Assembly: GCA_902496295.1 (NCBI GenBank)
Contig: CABVAF010000003.1
Span: 124,001-188,000 of the forward strand
DNA from: an uncultured Clostridium sp.
Lineage (GTDB): Bacteria > Bacillota > Clostridia > TANB77 > CAG-508
DNA length: 64,000 nt
Direction: 5' to 3'
Shown piece after piece: positions 37,038-46,361 of the stretch. Positions within the stretch are counted from its first letter, which is position 1, and each line of letters opens with the position of its first letter. Below the pieces are notes generated by a model, which was given only the letters and a program-made list of their open reading frames with translations, was not told the DNA's origin and ran no database searches. The position numbers were made by a program, and so were the translations under genes.

Positions 37038-39252
37038 TTGGAGATTAAAGGAGAAGTAACAGAAATAATATATAAAAATGAGGTAAATGGTTATTGTATA
37101 GCTGCGTTTGAGACAGAAGAAGAAGTTACTACAATAGTTGGGTATTTACCTTTTGTAAATAAAAATGATACATTAGAGGTAACTGGCAAATTTGTTGAAC
37201 ATCAAGAATACGGTAGACAATTTAAAGTAGAAACATTTAAAAAAGTAATGCCAGAAACGCTAGATTCATTAGAAAGATATTTGGCTAATGGAATGATAAA
37301 AGGAATAGGTCCAGCAACTGCAAAAAAAATAGTAGATACATTTGGAAAAGAAACTATAAATGTTTTTAAATTAGAGCCAGAAAGGTTATCTCAAATAAAA
37401 GGAATAACAAAAGAAAAAGCGTTTGAGATAGCACAAGAATTTATAGAAAATTGGGAACTATGGCAATTAGTATCTTATTTAGAAAAGTTTGGACTTGGAC
37501 CACAAAGTGCACAGGGAATATACAAAAAATTAGGAGAAAATGCAATAGAAAAAATAGAAGCAGATCCATACCTTTTGGTAGAATTATCAAATAAGGTGGA
37601 TTTTGTGCAGATAGACAAAATGGCACTTAAAATAGGTATGGAATATGACAATGAAAAAAGAATAAGAAGTGGAATAAAATATGCACTTTTAAGAGCAACA
37701 TATAATGGTCATTGTGCAGTTTTATATGATAACCTAGTAGCGTTTACAAGGGAGTTACTTGGCGTCAGCGAAGATGCAGTAGATACTTCTTTAATTAACT
37801 TAAAAGCAAAAGAAGAAATATACATAGAGGAAAGAGAAAAAGAAGCCTGGATATACTTAGCTACATATTATAAAGCGGAAAAAAACATAGCAGAGAAATT
37901 AATAGATTTAAGGGATTATAACAATATAAACGCAGTAGAAAATTTAGATAGAAAACTAAAGAAAATAGAAAAAGAACAGAAAATAGAATTATCAGATAAA
38001 CAAAAAGAAGCTGTAAAACTTGTAAATGACAATAACGTTTGTGTTATAACTGGTGGACCAGGTACTGGAAAAACAACAATAATTAAAAGCATAATAGATA
38101 TATATAATAGCGAAGAACTAAAAATAACTTTATGTGCTCCAACAGGACGTGCCGCAAAAAGAATGACAGAAGCAACTGGAGAAGAAGCAAAAACTTTACA
38201 TAGAGTACTAGAAATAGGAAAATTTGCATCAGAAGATGAAATAAATCCAGACTTGTTAGTTACACCAATAGATGCAAATGTTGTAATAGTGGACGAGGCT
38301 TCTATGATAGATTTGTTTTTAATGAATTATCTTATGAAAGCTTTGTATAATGGAACAAAATTAGTATTAGTTGGAGACGAAAACCAGCTTCCATCTGTAG
38401 GACCAGGAAATGTATTAAAAGACATTATCTCTTCTGGACAAGTTCCTGTAGTAACGTTAAATAAGATTTTTAGACAAGCTGCTAAAAGTAAAATAATATT
38501 AAATAGCCATAAAGTAAATGAGGGAGAAAGCTTTATTGGAATAAAACAAGAAAATGAGGAAGAACTTTTACAAGACTTTTTCTTTATACAAGAAAACAAT
38601 AAAGATAATATAATTAAACAAATTGTTTCACTTTGTACTGGAAGGCTAGAAAAATACGGAAACTACGACTTTATAAAAAACATACAGGTAATTACACCAA
38701 CTAAGAAGGGAAACTTAGGTACAAAAGAGCTAAACCAAGTAATACAAAGTAATGTAAATCCATTTGAAACAACCAAAAAAGAAAAGAAATTTGGAGATGC
38801 AATTTTTAGACAAGGCGATAGAATAATGCAAGTAAAGAACAATTACGACATATTCTGGGAAAGAGATGGAAAAACAAATGAAGCAGGTTCAGGCGTATTT
38901 AATGGCGAGTTTGGAACTATTATAGACATTAACGAAATGGATAAAGAAATAGTAATAAAATTTGATGATGATAAAAAAGCATGGTACTCATACGCAGACT
39001 TAGATCAAATAGAGCATGCATATGCAATAACTGTTCATAAAGCACAACGGAAGTGAGTTTGATGTTGTAATTATGCCAATTGCTCAAGCGGCACCAATGT
39101 TACTTACAAGAAATTTACTTTACACAGCAATGACTAGAGCTAAAAAGCTGTTAATAATAATAGGCAACAAAAATGTTGTAGACTTCATGATAAATAATAC
39201 AGACAGTAAAAAGAGAAATACAGGTTTAGAGTATAAGTTAAAACAATTATAA
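37038..39252 (+). CDS. recD2: RecD2-type 5'-3' DNA helicase; needs a +1 frameshift at CGG
   Basis: 737 aa when read through. An N-terminal OB-like region and helix-hairpin-helix repeats (GIGPATAKKI) precede a superfamily 1B helicase core: Walker A GGPGTGKTT (339-347), VDEAS, GDENQLPSVGPG. The initial frame stops at 39056. Dropping C39048 restores the helicase sequence TVHKAQ-G-SEFDVV and continues through LYTAMTRAKKLLIIIG to 39252. Without the shift the last helicase motif would be lost. TTG start behind aaagagg. RecD2 helps restart and repair replication forks. The break may be a pseudogene or sequencing error, but it matches those in radA and dapA. Confidence 0.88.
39045..39051 (+). promoter_or_regulatory. 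Putative +1 frameshift site in recD2 (CAA CGG A)
   Basis: In-frame CGG at 39048-39050. Skipping C39048 makes the next codon GGA (Gly of HKAQG). In the unshifted frame a TGA stop occurs two codons later (CGG AAG TGA), an arrangement that also puts a stop just beyond the slip site. Confidence 0.55.
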
Positions 39253-39344
39253 AAATAAAGAGTTATAATAAATGACAATATTATAAAAAATAAAATTATT
39301 ATATAAATAATTTATAAAAAATATGTTATTAAAGGAGGTACAAT

Positions 39345-40478
39345 ATGAATAAAAGGTGGATTTTTCTTATTGTATTAATAGTTTTAGCCATAATTGTAGG
39401 AGTTATTTGGTATCAAATAGGTGTAGGAGAAACAAAAAATAATATAACAAATAATACACCAGTAGCAAATAACAATATGCAAAATAATGTACACGAAAAT
39501 AACGAAGAAAGCGGTATTGATGTAGTTTTATCATTAGAAGACGAAATATCAGATAATTCTGTGTGGTGTGGTACATTTAATTTAGTGTGGAATGACTTGA
39601 AAAATGATGTTGCAAAACAAGATATTGTATTTACACCTCAACTAAAAGTAGCAGAAAATTTAAATAAAGGTACGTTTACTACAGACTATTTATCAGAAGA
39701 TAGTTATTACAAAATTCATGGATATGCATCAGAAGAGCTAAAGGAAAAAATAGAGAAAGATATAAAAGACAAATTTAATGAAAAAAGTGATATATTAGAT
39801 AGTTTTGAATGGCCTATAGAAGAAGGAAATTTATATTTTTTGTATGCGATGTTAAAAAAGGAATTTGAATTTCCAACAGTTTTTTCAAGATTAGAAGATG
39901 GAAAATTTGGAAAATACAATAATGTAAAATTTTTTGGAATAAATGAAGAAACAAAAGATGAGGTTAGAGAACAGGTTGAAGTATTATATTATAAATCTAA
40001 AGATAATTTTGCTGTAAAATTAATAACAAAGCAAAATGACGAAGTTATTATAGCTAGAGGTACAAAGAAAAACACATATATAGATGTATATAACGAAATT
40101 ATGGAAAATGCAGAGAAATATACGGGCAGCCATAGTTTTAGCGAGCAAGATACATTACAAGTACCAAATATAAGTCTTAATATAATAGAAAATATAGATG
40201 ATCTTACAGGTAGAGGATTTTTATATTCTGATGGAACAGAACATGAAATAACTCAAGCAATGCAATCTATACAATTCGAATTAGATGAAAAAGGTGGAGC
40301 AATAAAAAGCGAAGCTGGAATGATGGTAGATAAACTTGCAATAAACGATAATGAGGAAAAAAGAGAATTTATAGTAGATAATACATTTACAATATTTTTA
40401 AAAGAAAATAATAAAGATTTACCATACTTTGCTGCAACAATATCAGACATAACACAAGTTCAAGAAAATGCAGAATAA
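39345..40478 (+). CDS. Membrane-anchored extracytoplasmic protein, unknown function
   Basis: 377 aa. An N-terminal transmembrane helix (about 5-25) is followed by an Asn-rich linker and a soluble region with mixed alpha/beta character. The motif DNSVWCGTFNLVWNDLKN near residue 65 and an end region with DNTFTIFLKE...LPYFAATI recall the serpin fold (WCGTFNL... and the C-terminal TIFL...PYFA), so a distant serpin-like or DUF4300-type protein is possible. No catalytic site seen. ATG behind aaaggaggt. Confidence 0.5.
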   Translation: MNKRWIFLIVLIVLAIIVGVIWYQIGVGETKNNITNNTPVANNNMQNNVHENNEESGIDVVLSLEDEISDNSVWCGTFNLVWNDLKNDVAKQDIVFTPQLKVAENLNKGTFTTDYLSEDSYYKIHGYASEELKEKIEKDIKDKFNEKSDILDSFEWPIEEGNLYFLYAMLKKEFEFPTVFSRLEDGKFGKYNNVKFFGINEETKDEVREQVEVLYYKSKDNFAVKLITKQNDEVIIARGTKKNTYIDVYNEIMENAEKYTGSHSFSEQDTLQVPNISLNIIENIDDLTGRGFLYSDGTEHEITQAMQSIQFELDEKGGAIKSEAGMMVDKLAINDNEEKREFIVDNTFTIFLKENNKDLPYFAATISDITQVQENAE

Positions 40479-40580
40479 AACTTATAACCTATTGATTTTA
40501 ATTTGTAAATAATAATTTATTCAATTGCTAAAAATGTTAATACTAAAAGTTAATAAACGTAAAATAAAGAAGGAAAAATT

Positions 40581-41234
40581 TTGAAAAATCTTATAGAAAA
40601 AATTTTAGATCTAATATTTCCGCCTGTTTGCGGTATTTGTAACAAAGAATTAAACACATATTTATGTGAAAAGTGTGAAAAAGAAATAAATAAAATTACA
40701 TGTGTGGGGGAAAATAAGTATAATAATAAATATTTTTCTACACACATGTATTTGTTTAAATATGAAGGAATAATAAGAAGCAAAATTATTTCATATAAAT
40801 TTGATGATAAACCATATCTATATAGAACTTTTTGTGAAATTTTTGTAAAAAACAAAAAAGCTTGTGAATTTTTAAAAAATTATGATATAATAATTTCGGT
40901 TCCAATGTATAAAAAGAAGAAAAATCAAAGAGGATATAACCAAAGTGAACTTATTGCAAAAGAAATAGCAGAAAAGATAGAAAATATAGAATATAGAAAC
41001 GATATTTTGTTGAAAATAAGAAATACAGCAAAGCAAAGTTCATTAAATAAGCAGCAGAGGCAAGAAAATTTAAAGGATTCTTACAAAGTGAAAAATAAAG
41101 AGTATATTAAAGATAAAAATATACTTATTTTTGACGATATATACACTACCGGAAGTACAGCAAATGAATGTGCAAAAACATTAGTAAAAGCAGGAGCAAA
41201 AAATATTGGTATACTAACTATAGCAAAAGACTAG
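40581..41234 (+). CDS. comFC: ComF family phosphoribosyltransferase-like protein
   Basis: 217 aa with a TTG start. An N-terminal zinc finger (CGIC...CEKC) precedes a PRTase domain with the PRPP-loop sequence ILIFDDIYTTGSTANEC, which is diagnostic. ComFC is needed for DNA uptake during transformation in several Gram-positives. It ends next to a REP-like repeat cluster. Confidence 0.88.
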   Translation: MKNLIEKILDLIFPPVCGICNKELNTYLCEKCEKEINKITCVGENKYNNKYFSTHMYLFKYEGIIRSKIISYKFDDKPYLYRTFCEIFVKNKKACEFLKNYDIIISVPMYKKKKNQRGYNQSELIAKEIAEKIENIEYRNDILLKIRNTAKQSSLNKQQRQENLKDSYKVKNKEYIKDKNILIFDDIYTTGSTANECAKTLVKAGAKNIGILTIAKD

Positions 41235-41235
41235 C

Positions 41236-41366
41236 TGGAAAATGGGGACAGGTCATTTTTTCTGAAATTCAGAAATTAGGGACAGGTCAAAATTTCCAAA
41301 AGTCAGAAATGGGGACCTGTCCCCATTTTCCAGAATTGAGAAATAGGGACCTGTCCCTAATTTCCA
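41236..41366. repeat. REP-like repeat cluster between comFC and the KAP NTPase
   Basis: Two direct units (ggaaaatggggacaggtc and gaaattagggacaggtc) followed by two inverted ones (gggacctgtccccattttcc and gggacctgtccctaatttcc) form a 131-base compound palindrome. It has the same architecture as the cluster at 9.4 kb. Confidence 0.8.
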
Positions 41367-41387
41367 ACAAGAGAAAAGGAGGAAAAA

Positions 41388-43376
41388 ATGGAAGATTTAA
41401 TAGAAAGCATATTAGACTACATTAGAGCAGATTATACAGACTATGCAATTATGATAAATGGTGAGTGGGGAAGCGGAAAGACCTACTTCTGGAATAATAA
41501 AATTAGACCTAAAATAGAGAATATGTCTGTAAATGGAAGACGACTTACTCCAATATACATGTCTTTATATGGAATATCAAACTTAGAGGAAATAAGTAAA
41601 AAAATATTTATAGAAACCACTCAGTTAATGGATAAAAACTTAAAGAAATTTATGAATGCAAGTGGAGTAAATGCAATCCCAGAGTATGCAAAAACAGGGT
41701 TAGATATGGCAAATTTCTTTGGAGTTACACAAAATGGAGATAGATTAGACTATGGTCAATTTTTCTCAACAGATGACAAAGTACTATGTTTTGACGACTT
41801 AGAAAGAGCTAATGTAGATGTTATAGATATTTTAGGTTATATAAATAACTTTGTTGAACATGACCATATAAAAACAATTATTATTTGTAATGAAAAAGAA
41901 TTATCAACAAAATTAAAAAGTAATAACCTAGAAATGAAAACTTTTATAGCAACATATCTGCTAGACAAAGAGGGAAAACTAAATTTAAAAACAGATAAGC
42001 CAATGGTTGAAAGAATAAGAGATACTATTGAGTATGTTTTTGATAAAGCAAATGACTATGAAAGAATAAAAGAAAAACTTGTAGGAGAAACGTTTGAGTA
42101 TGCTCCAGAATTTAACTATATAATAAATGGGCTTTTAATGCGTTTTGAAAAATACCCAGAGTTAATACGTTTTTTAAGAGAAAACACAAACTTAATTGTA
42201 TCTACATTTAATAAGAGTGGAACTAGAAACTTACGTATATTAAAGCATTCATTAAATAACTTCAAAAAAATATTTGACATGGTTAGTAAGTCATACCCAA
42301 ATACAAACAATAGAATTTTACAAACAATGTTAATATTTACAATAGCAGTTTCGTTTGAAATAAAAGCAGGAAAAATTACAAAAGATAAGTTTGTAAATAT
42401 TAACAGTAACGAAGAATACAAGGCAATATTAGTTTCTTCAAGGGTATTTATGGATAATAGACAGTTTTATATTAAAGAATTCGATAATAACTATTATTAT
42501 AACTTTAAAGCAGAGTATCGTTTCTTTAAATTTATAGAGTTATATGTACGTACAAGAATTTTTGACATGAGAATATTTAAAGAAAATATGGAAGTAATAA
42601 GAAATACAATAGATACAAGTCAATTACCAGGTTACAAGAGATTACTAACAGAAGAATATTGGAAAATTCCAGATGACCAATTTGAGGGAGTAATAACAGA
42701 AACTTTAGACGATGTTAAAAATGGAAAAATTGAGCTTATAGATATTGTAAAACTATTTGCATATTTTTCATATTTTATAAAGAAAGAATTAATAGATTAT
42801 GATATGAGAACAATAAAAAGTGTATTCTTTAATGGAATGAATATTTCTTCACTTACTTCAAAATATTGTGAAAATGTGGAAGAAGAGCTTTCACAAGTTG
42901 CAATAAATGATGAGGAAGCACCAGAAATGGACGAAATATTAGCTCATTTTAACGAAATAAACTTACAGCTAAAAGATAAGATGCTAAAAGAAAAAGCAGA
43001 AGAAGTATTTAAATGTATACCTATGAAAATGGAATTATTCTATGATAAATTTGACAAGGAATGTATGCAAGTTCCAATATTTAAATATTATGACTGTTTC
43101 CAAATGTTCCAAAGAATTTCTTGTGCAAGTAATGAAGATATAGTTACTATAAAAGAAAAATTAGCCGATAGAGCCAAAATGTATAAAAACGAGCTAGCAC
43201 CAGAGTTAGCAAATATTAGAAAGTTAAAGAGCATTATGGATGACTATATTGATGGAAAACAACCAAGCATAAAGCTTGTTATATTACAAGACTTTTCAAA
43301 TGAGCTTGCAAATATTATAACACAATATGAATCTACAAACGATGATAAGGTTTTTGTTGACGAAGAAGAAAAGTAG
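41388..43376 (+). CDS. KAP-type P-loop NTPase
   Basis: 662 aa. Walker A NGEWGSGKT (24-32) and Walker B VLCFDDLER (132-140), followed by ICNEKEL, match KAP-family NTPases. The rest is a long helical region with no recognised domain or transmembrane helix. Several KAP NTPases take part in phage defence or membrane-linked signalling; the role of this one is unknown. It stands alone behind a REP cluster, with ATG behind aaaggagg. A weak terminator follows. Confidence 0.75.
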   Translation: MEDLIESILDYIRADYTDYAIMINGEWGSGKTYFWNNKIRPKIENMSVNGRRLTPIYMSLYGISNLEEISKKIFIETTQLMDKNLKKFMNASGVNAIPEYAKTGLDMANFFGVTQNGDRLDYGQFFSTDDKVLCFDDLERANVDVIDILGYINNFVEHDHIKTIIICNEKELSTKLKSNNLEMKTFIATYLLDKEGKLNLKTDKPMVERIRDTIEYVFDKANDYERIKEKLVGETFEYAPEFNYIINGLLMRFEKYPELIRFLRENTNLIVSTFNKSGTRNLRILKHSLNNFKKIFDMVSKSYPNTNNRILQTMLIFTIAVSFEIKAGKITKDKFVNINSNEEYKAILVSSRVFMDNRQFYIKEFDNNYYYNFKAEYRFFKFIELYVRTRIFDMRIFKENMEVIRNTIDTSQLPGYKRLLTEEYWKIPDDQFEGVITETLDDVKNGKIELIDIVKLFAYFSYFIKKELIDYDMRTIKSVFFNGMNISSLTSKYCENVEEELSQVAINDEEAPEMDEILAHFNEINLQLKDKMLKEKAEEVFKCIPMKMELFYDKFDKECMQVPIFKYYDCFQMFQRISCASNEDIVTIKEKLADRAKMYKNELAPELANIRKLKSIMDDYIDGKQPSIKLVILQDFSNELANIITQYESTNDDKVFVDEEEK

Positions 43377-43416
43377 ATAATATATTTATAAAGAAATAAT
43401 AAAAAAATAAAAGTAA

Positions 43417-43455
43417 AAGCTATAACAAATCTGATAACAAGATTTATTATAGCTT
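43417..43455 (+). terminator. Hairpin downstream of the KAP NTPase
   Basis: aagctataacaaatc pairs with gatttattatagctt around a 9-base loop. Only a weak T-rich stretch follows. Confidence 0.5.
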
Positions 43456-43548
43456 CTATTTACATAAAATTATAAAAACTTTATAAAAATGTATAAAAAA
43501 GTATAATAAAGGAATAATAACAATATCATGAAAAAAGGAGGGAGATTT

Positions 43549-44103
43549 TTGAAAGCAACAGGTGTAGTAAGAAGAATTGATGATTTAGGTAGAGTTGTTA
43601 TTCCAAAAGAAATAAGAAAAACACTTAGAATAAAAGAAGGTGATCCTTTAGAAATTTTTACAGATAAAGAAGGAGAGGTAATATTAAAAAAATATTCTCC
43701 AATTGGTGAATTATCTGAATTTGCTACAGGTTATGCAGAAACACTTGCAAAAACAACAGGACATATTGCATGCATAACAGATAAGGACACTGTAATAGCG
43801 GTTTCTGGAGGTTCTAAAAAAGAATTTTTAGAACAAGATGTAAGCCCAGAACTTGAAAGTATAATGGACGAAAAGGAAAGTTATACAAGTCAGGAAAACA
43901 ATGGGGTATCTATTCCAATAACAAAGAATGACAATAAAGAAAGAAAATATAATGCACAAGTGGTATATCCTATTATATCTGATGGAGATGTTATAGGAAG
44001 TGTTATATTATTATCTAAAGAAAGCAAAACAAAGATGACAGAAGTAGAGCAAAAAGTTGCACAGTCAGCAGCAAACTTTTTAGGTACACAAATGCAAATA
44101 TAA
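43549..44103 (+). CDS. spoVT: Stage V sporulation protein T (AbrB-like regulator)
   Basis: 184 aa from TTG 43549 (MKATGVVRRIDDLGRVVIPK onward), six bases after aaggagg. An earlier in-frame ATG at 43528 would put the ribosome binding site inside the gene. Residues 1-50 form the swapped-hairpin AbrB DNA-binding domain (EIRKTLRIKEGDPLEIF) and 56-180 a GAF-like domain. SpoVT controls forespore sigma-G genes, fitting the ger and spoIVA genes here. Confidence 0.95.
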   Translation: MKATGVVRRIDDLGRVVIPKEIRKTLRIKEGDPLEIFTDKEGEVILKKYSPIGELSEFATGYAETLAKTTGHIACITDKDTVIAVSGGSKKEFLEQDVSPELESIMDEKESYTSQENNGVSIPITKNDNKERKYNAQVVYPIISDGDVIGSVILLSKESKTKMTEVEQKVAQSAANFLGTQMQI

Positions 44104-44242
44104 TAAAATATAGGCATGTAATGTTCCTGTAATATTTTAGTAATGAAAATGTAAAAACAAAAATAGAAAAATACCTTGTCAAAATAATATAATTGTAGTA
44201 TAAATAATGTAGTGTTTAAGAATAACGAAGGAGGACTATAAA

Positions 44243-44500
44243 ATGGAAAAGAGATTTGAAGTAAGTAATTTACCAACAGAAGTATCTGTATGGACAAAAA
44301 TAAAGAATTTTCTATTTCATGAGGTAAAACTTGAATTAACACCAAAGCAAGAAAAAGTATTTAGAGAAGTTCATGACTTCTGGAATCAAGAAATTACAGG
44401 AGAGAAAGTTCATGATTTTCTATTTTATGAAATAACAGGGGAAAAAGTAAAGAACTTTTTATTTCAAGATGTAAAAATAGTAGATAACATAAGACTATAA
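44243..44500 (+). CDS. 85-aa protein with internal repeats, unknown
   Basis: A short module recurs three times: KIKNFLFHEVKLELT, KVHDFLFYEITGEK and KVKNFLFQDVKI, with a related VHDFWNQEITGEK. The pattern is aromatic and basic/acidic alternating. ATG start behind aaggagga and a perfect terminator directly after suggest a real single-gene unit. It sits between spoVT and spoIVA, so a sporulation role is possible but unproven. Confidence 0.6.
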   Translation: MEKRFEVSNLPTEVSVWTKIKNFLFHEVKLELTPKQEKVFREVHDFWNQEITGEKVHDFLFYEITGEKVKNFLFQDVKIVDNIRL

Positions 44501-44529
44501 TAATTGTTAATAATTAAATATAAATAAAA

Positions 44530-44560
44530 ACAATTAAAGAAAAATCTTTAATTGTTTTTT
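44530..44560 (+). terminator. Intrinsic terminator after the 85-aa gene
   Basis: acaattaaaga pairs perfectly with tctttaattgt around a 4-base loop, followed by a run of T residues. Confidence 0.85.
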
Positions 44561-44641
44561 GCGTCTTAAAAATATTGTTTTTACTTTAATATTAGTTTAT
44601 AAAATTGTAATTTAAAATATTTAAGAGTAAAACATACTACG

Positions 44642-46123
44642 TTACAATATAATGCAAATCAATCCGCCACTACCCTCATTAACAATTTTCTCTAATGTTT
44701 CTTGAAGCTTTTCTTGTGCATCTTCTGGCATTCTAGATAGTTTGTTTTGTAAGCCTTCATTTACTAATTCATGTAAACTCTTGCCAAAAATATTTGATTC
44801 CCATATTTTCTTTGGGTCAGACTCAAATTCAGAAAGCAGATAATTAACCAATTCCTCTGACTGTTTTTCACTACCAACAATAGGAGAAACCTCGGTTTCT
44901 ATATTGGCTTTTATCATATGTATACTAGGTGCTTTAGCTTTTAGTTTTACTCCGAATTTAGAACCTTGTTTTACCATTTCTGGTTCTTCTAATTCAAGTT
45001 CATCCATTGAAGGAGTAACAATTCCATAACCTTTTGCATTTACTTCATCCATCGCACAAGCGATTTTATCGTACTTTTTCTTGGTTTGAGAAAATTCACT
45101 AATCGTAGCAAATAGGTCTCCTTCATTTGCAATAGTAACTCCAGAAATTTCTGTTAAAATCTTATAAAATAAATCTTCCATTAGATTTATAGAAACATTA
45201 ACACTACCATCGCCAAGCTTTATTTCATCTATATTGCTAGAACTTATTATTTCCGTGTGCCCAATTGTAGCTAAACATGAATCAACTTGTTTTAAGATTT
45301 TAACATCTTTAAAGGCTGTTTTAATTTCAGAAAATAATTCTTTTTTTAGCCAATGTTCATTAGAAAGTCTATCAACCCAGCGAGGAAATGTAATATTCAC
45401 TTTTTCAATTGGAAATTCATATAATATTTTACCAAATATGTTATTAATGTCGTCTATATTAAGGTTTGCACAATCTGTTGGAATTACAGGAGTTTGATAT
45501 TTATCTTCTAATTTTCTTGCTAAACTATTTGTATATTCGGAATATGGGTCGTCTGTATTTAAAACTATAACAAATGGCTTATTAATTTCTTTTAATTCAT
45601 TTACAACTCTTTCTTCTGCGCTTACATAGTCTTCTCTTGGAATATCTGTAATGCTTCCATCAGAAGTAACTAAAATACCAATTGTAGAGTGCTCTTTAAT
45701 AACTTTACGAGTTCCTATTTCAGCAGCTTCTTCAAAAGGAATTTCTTCTTCAAACCAAGGTGTTTTAACCATTCTAGGCATGTCATCTTCTAAATATCCA
45801 ATTGCATTATTTACTAAATAACCAACACAATCTACAAGTCTTACTTTTAAATTTAAGTTAGTTCCTACAGTAATGTCAACAGCCTCATTTGGAATAAATT
45901 TTGGCTCTGTTGTCATTATGGTTCTTCCACCAGCACTTTGAGGTAGTTCATCTCGAGCACGTTCTTTTTTGTATTCATTGTTAATGTTAGGAATAACCAA
46001 TAAATCCATAAAGTTTTTTATAAAAGTAGATTTACCAGTTCTTACAGGACCAACTACACCTACATAAATGTCTCCATCTGTACGATTTGCTATATCTTGA
46101 TATAATTTTAAGTTTTCTTCCAT
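44642..46123 (-). CDS. spoIVA: Stage IV sporulation protein A
   Basis: 493 aa, the usual length. ATPase that polymerises around the forespore as the basement layer of the spore coat. Walker A is VGPVRTGKST (about 24-33), and the TRAFAC-like core includes TMTTEPKFIPNEAV and VRLVDCVGYLV. The C-terminus, which docks on the membrane via SpoVM, is intact (EGSGGLICIIL). Normally sigma-E controlled; no clear box was assigned. Confidence 0.96.
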   Translation of the reverse strand: MEENLKLYQDIANRTDGDIYVGVVGPVRTGKSTFIKNFMDLLVIPNINNEYKKERARDELPQSAGGRTIMTTEPKFIPNEAVDITVGTNLNLKVRLVDCVGYLVNNAIGYLEDDMPRMVKTPWFEEEIPFEEAAEIGTRKVIKEHSTIGILVTSDGSITDIPREDYVSAEERVVNELKEINKPFVIVLNTDDPYSEYTNSLARKLEDKYQTPVIPTDCANLNIDDINNIFGKILYEFPIEKVNITFPRWVDRLSNEHWLKKELFSEIKTAFKDVKILKQVDSCLATIGHTEIISSSNIDEIKLGDGSVNVSINLMEDLFYKILTEISGVTIANEGDLFATISEFSQTKKKYDKIACAMDEVNAKGYGIVTPSMDELELEEPEMVKQGSKFGVKLKAKAPSIHMIKANIETEVSPIVGSEKQSEELVNYLLSEFESDPKKIWESNIFGKSLHELVNEGLQNKLSRMPEDAQEKLQETLEKIVNEGSGGLICIIL

Positions 46124-46217
46124 TAACTTATTAACCCCCTTAAGAAAAATGTTTGTACTAAACTTTATTTAATGTATATTAGCTAATTGCAAACTTATGA
46201 CTAAAAATTAAAAAAAG

Positions 46218-46246
46218 TTGTAAATAAAAGAAAATTGTGTTACAAT
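46218..46246 (+). promoter_or_regulatory. Promoter upstream of glmU
   Basis: TTGTAA at 46218-46223 and TACAAT at 46241-46246 with a 17-base spacer, in the divergent spoIVA-glmU region. It implies a leader of about 110 bases. Confidence 0.55.
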
Positions 46247-46361
46247 AACCAAAGTGTTTTATATATGTAATTATATTCCTAAGCTTTATTATGTATGCAC
46301 TACAAAAAATATTTTGCATAACATATATAAAAATCTTTTATTTAAGAAAGGAAGAATTTAG

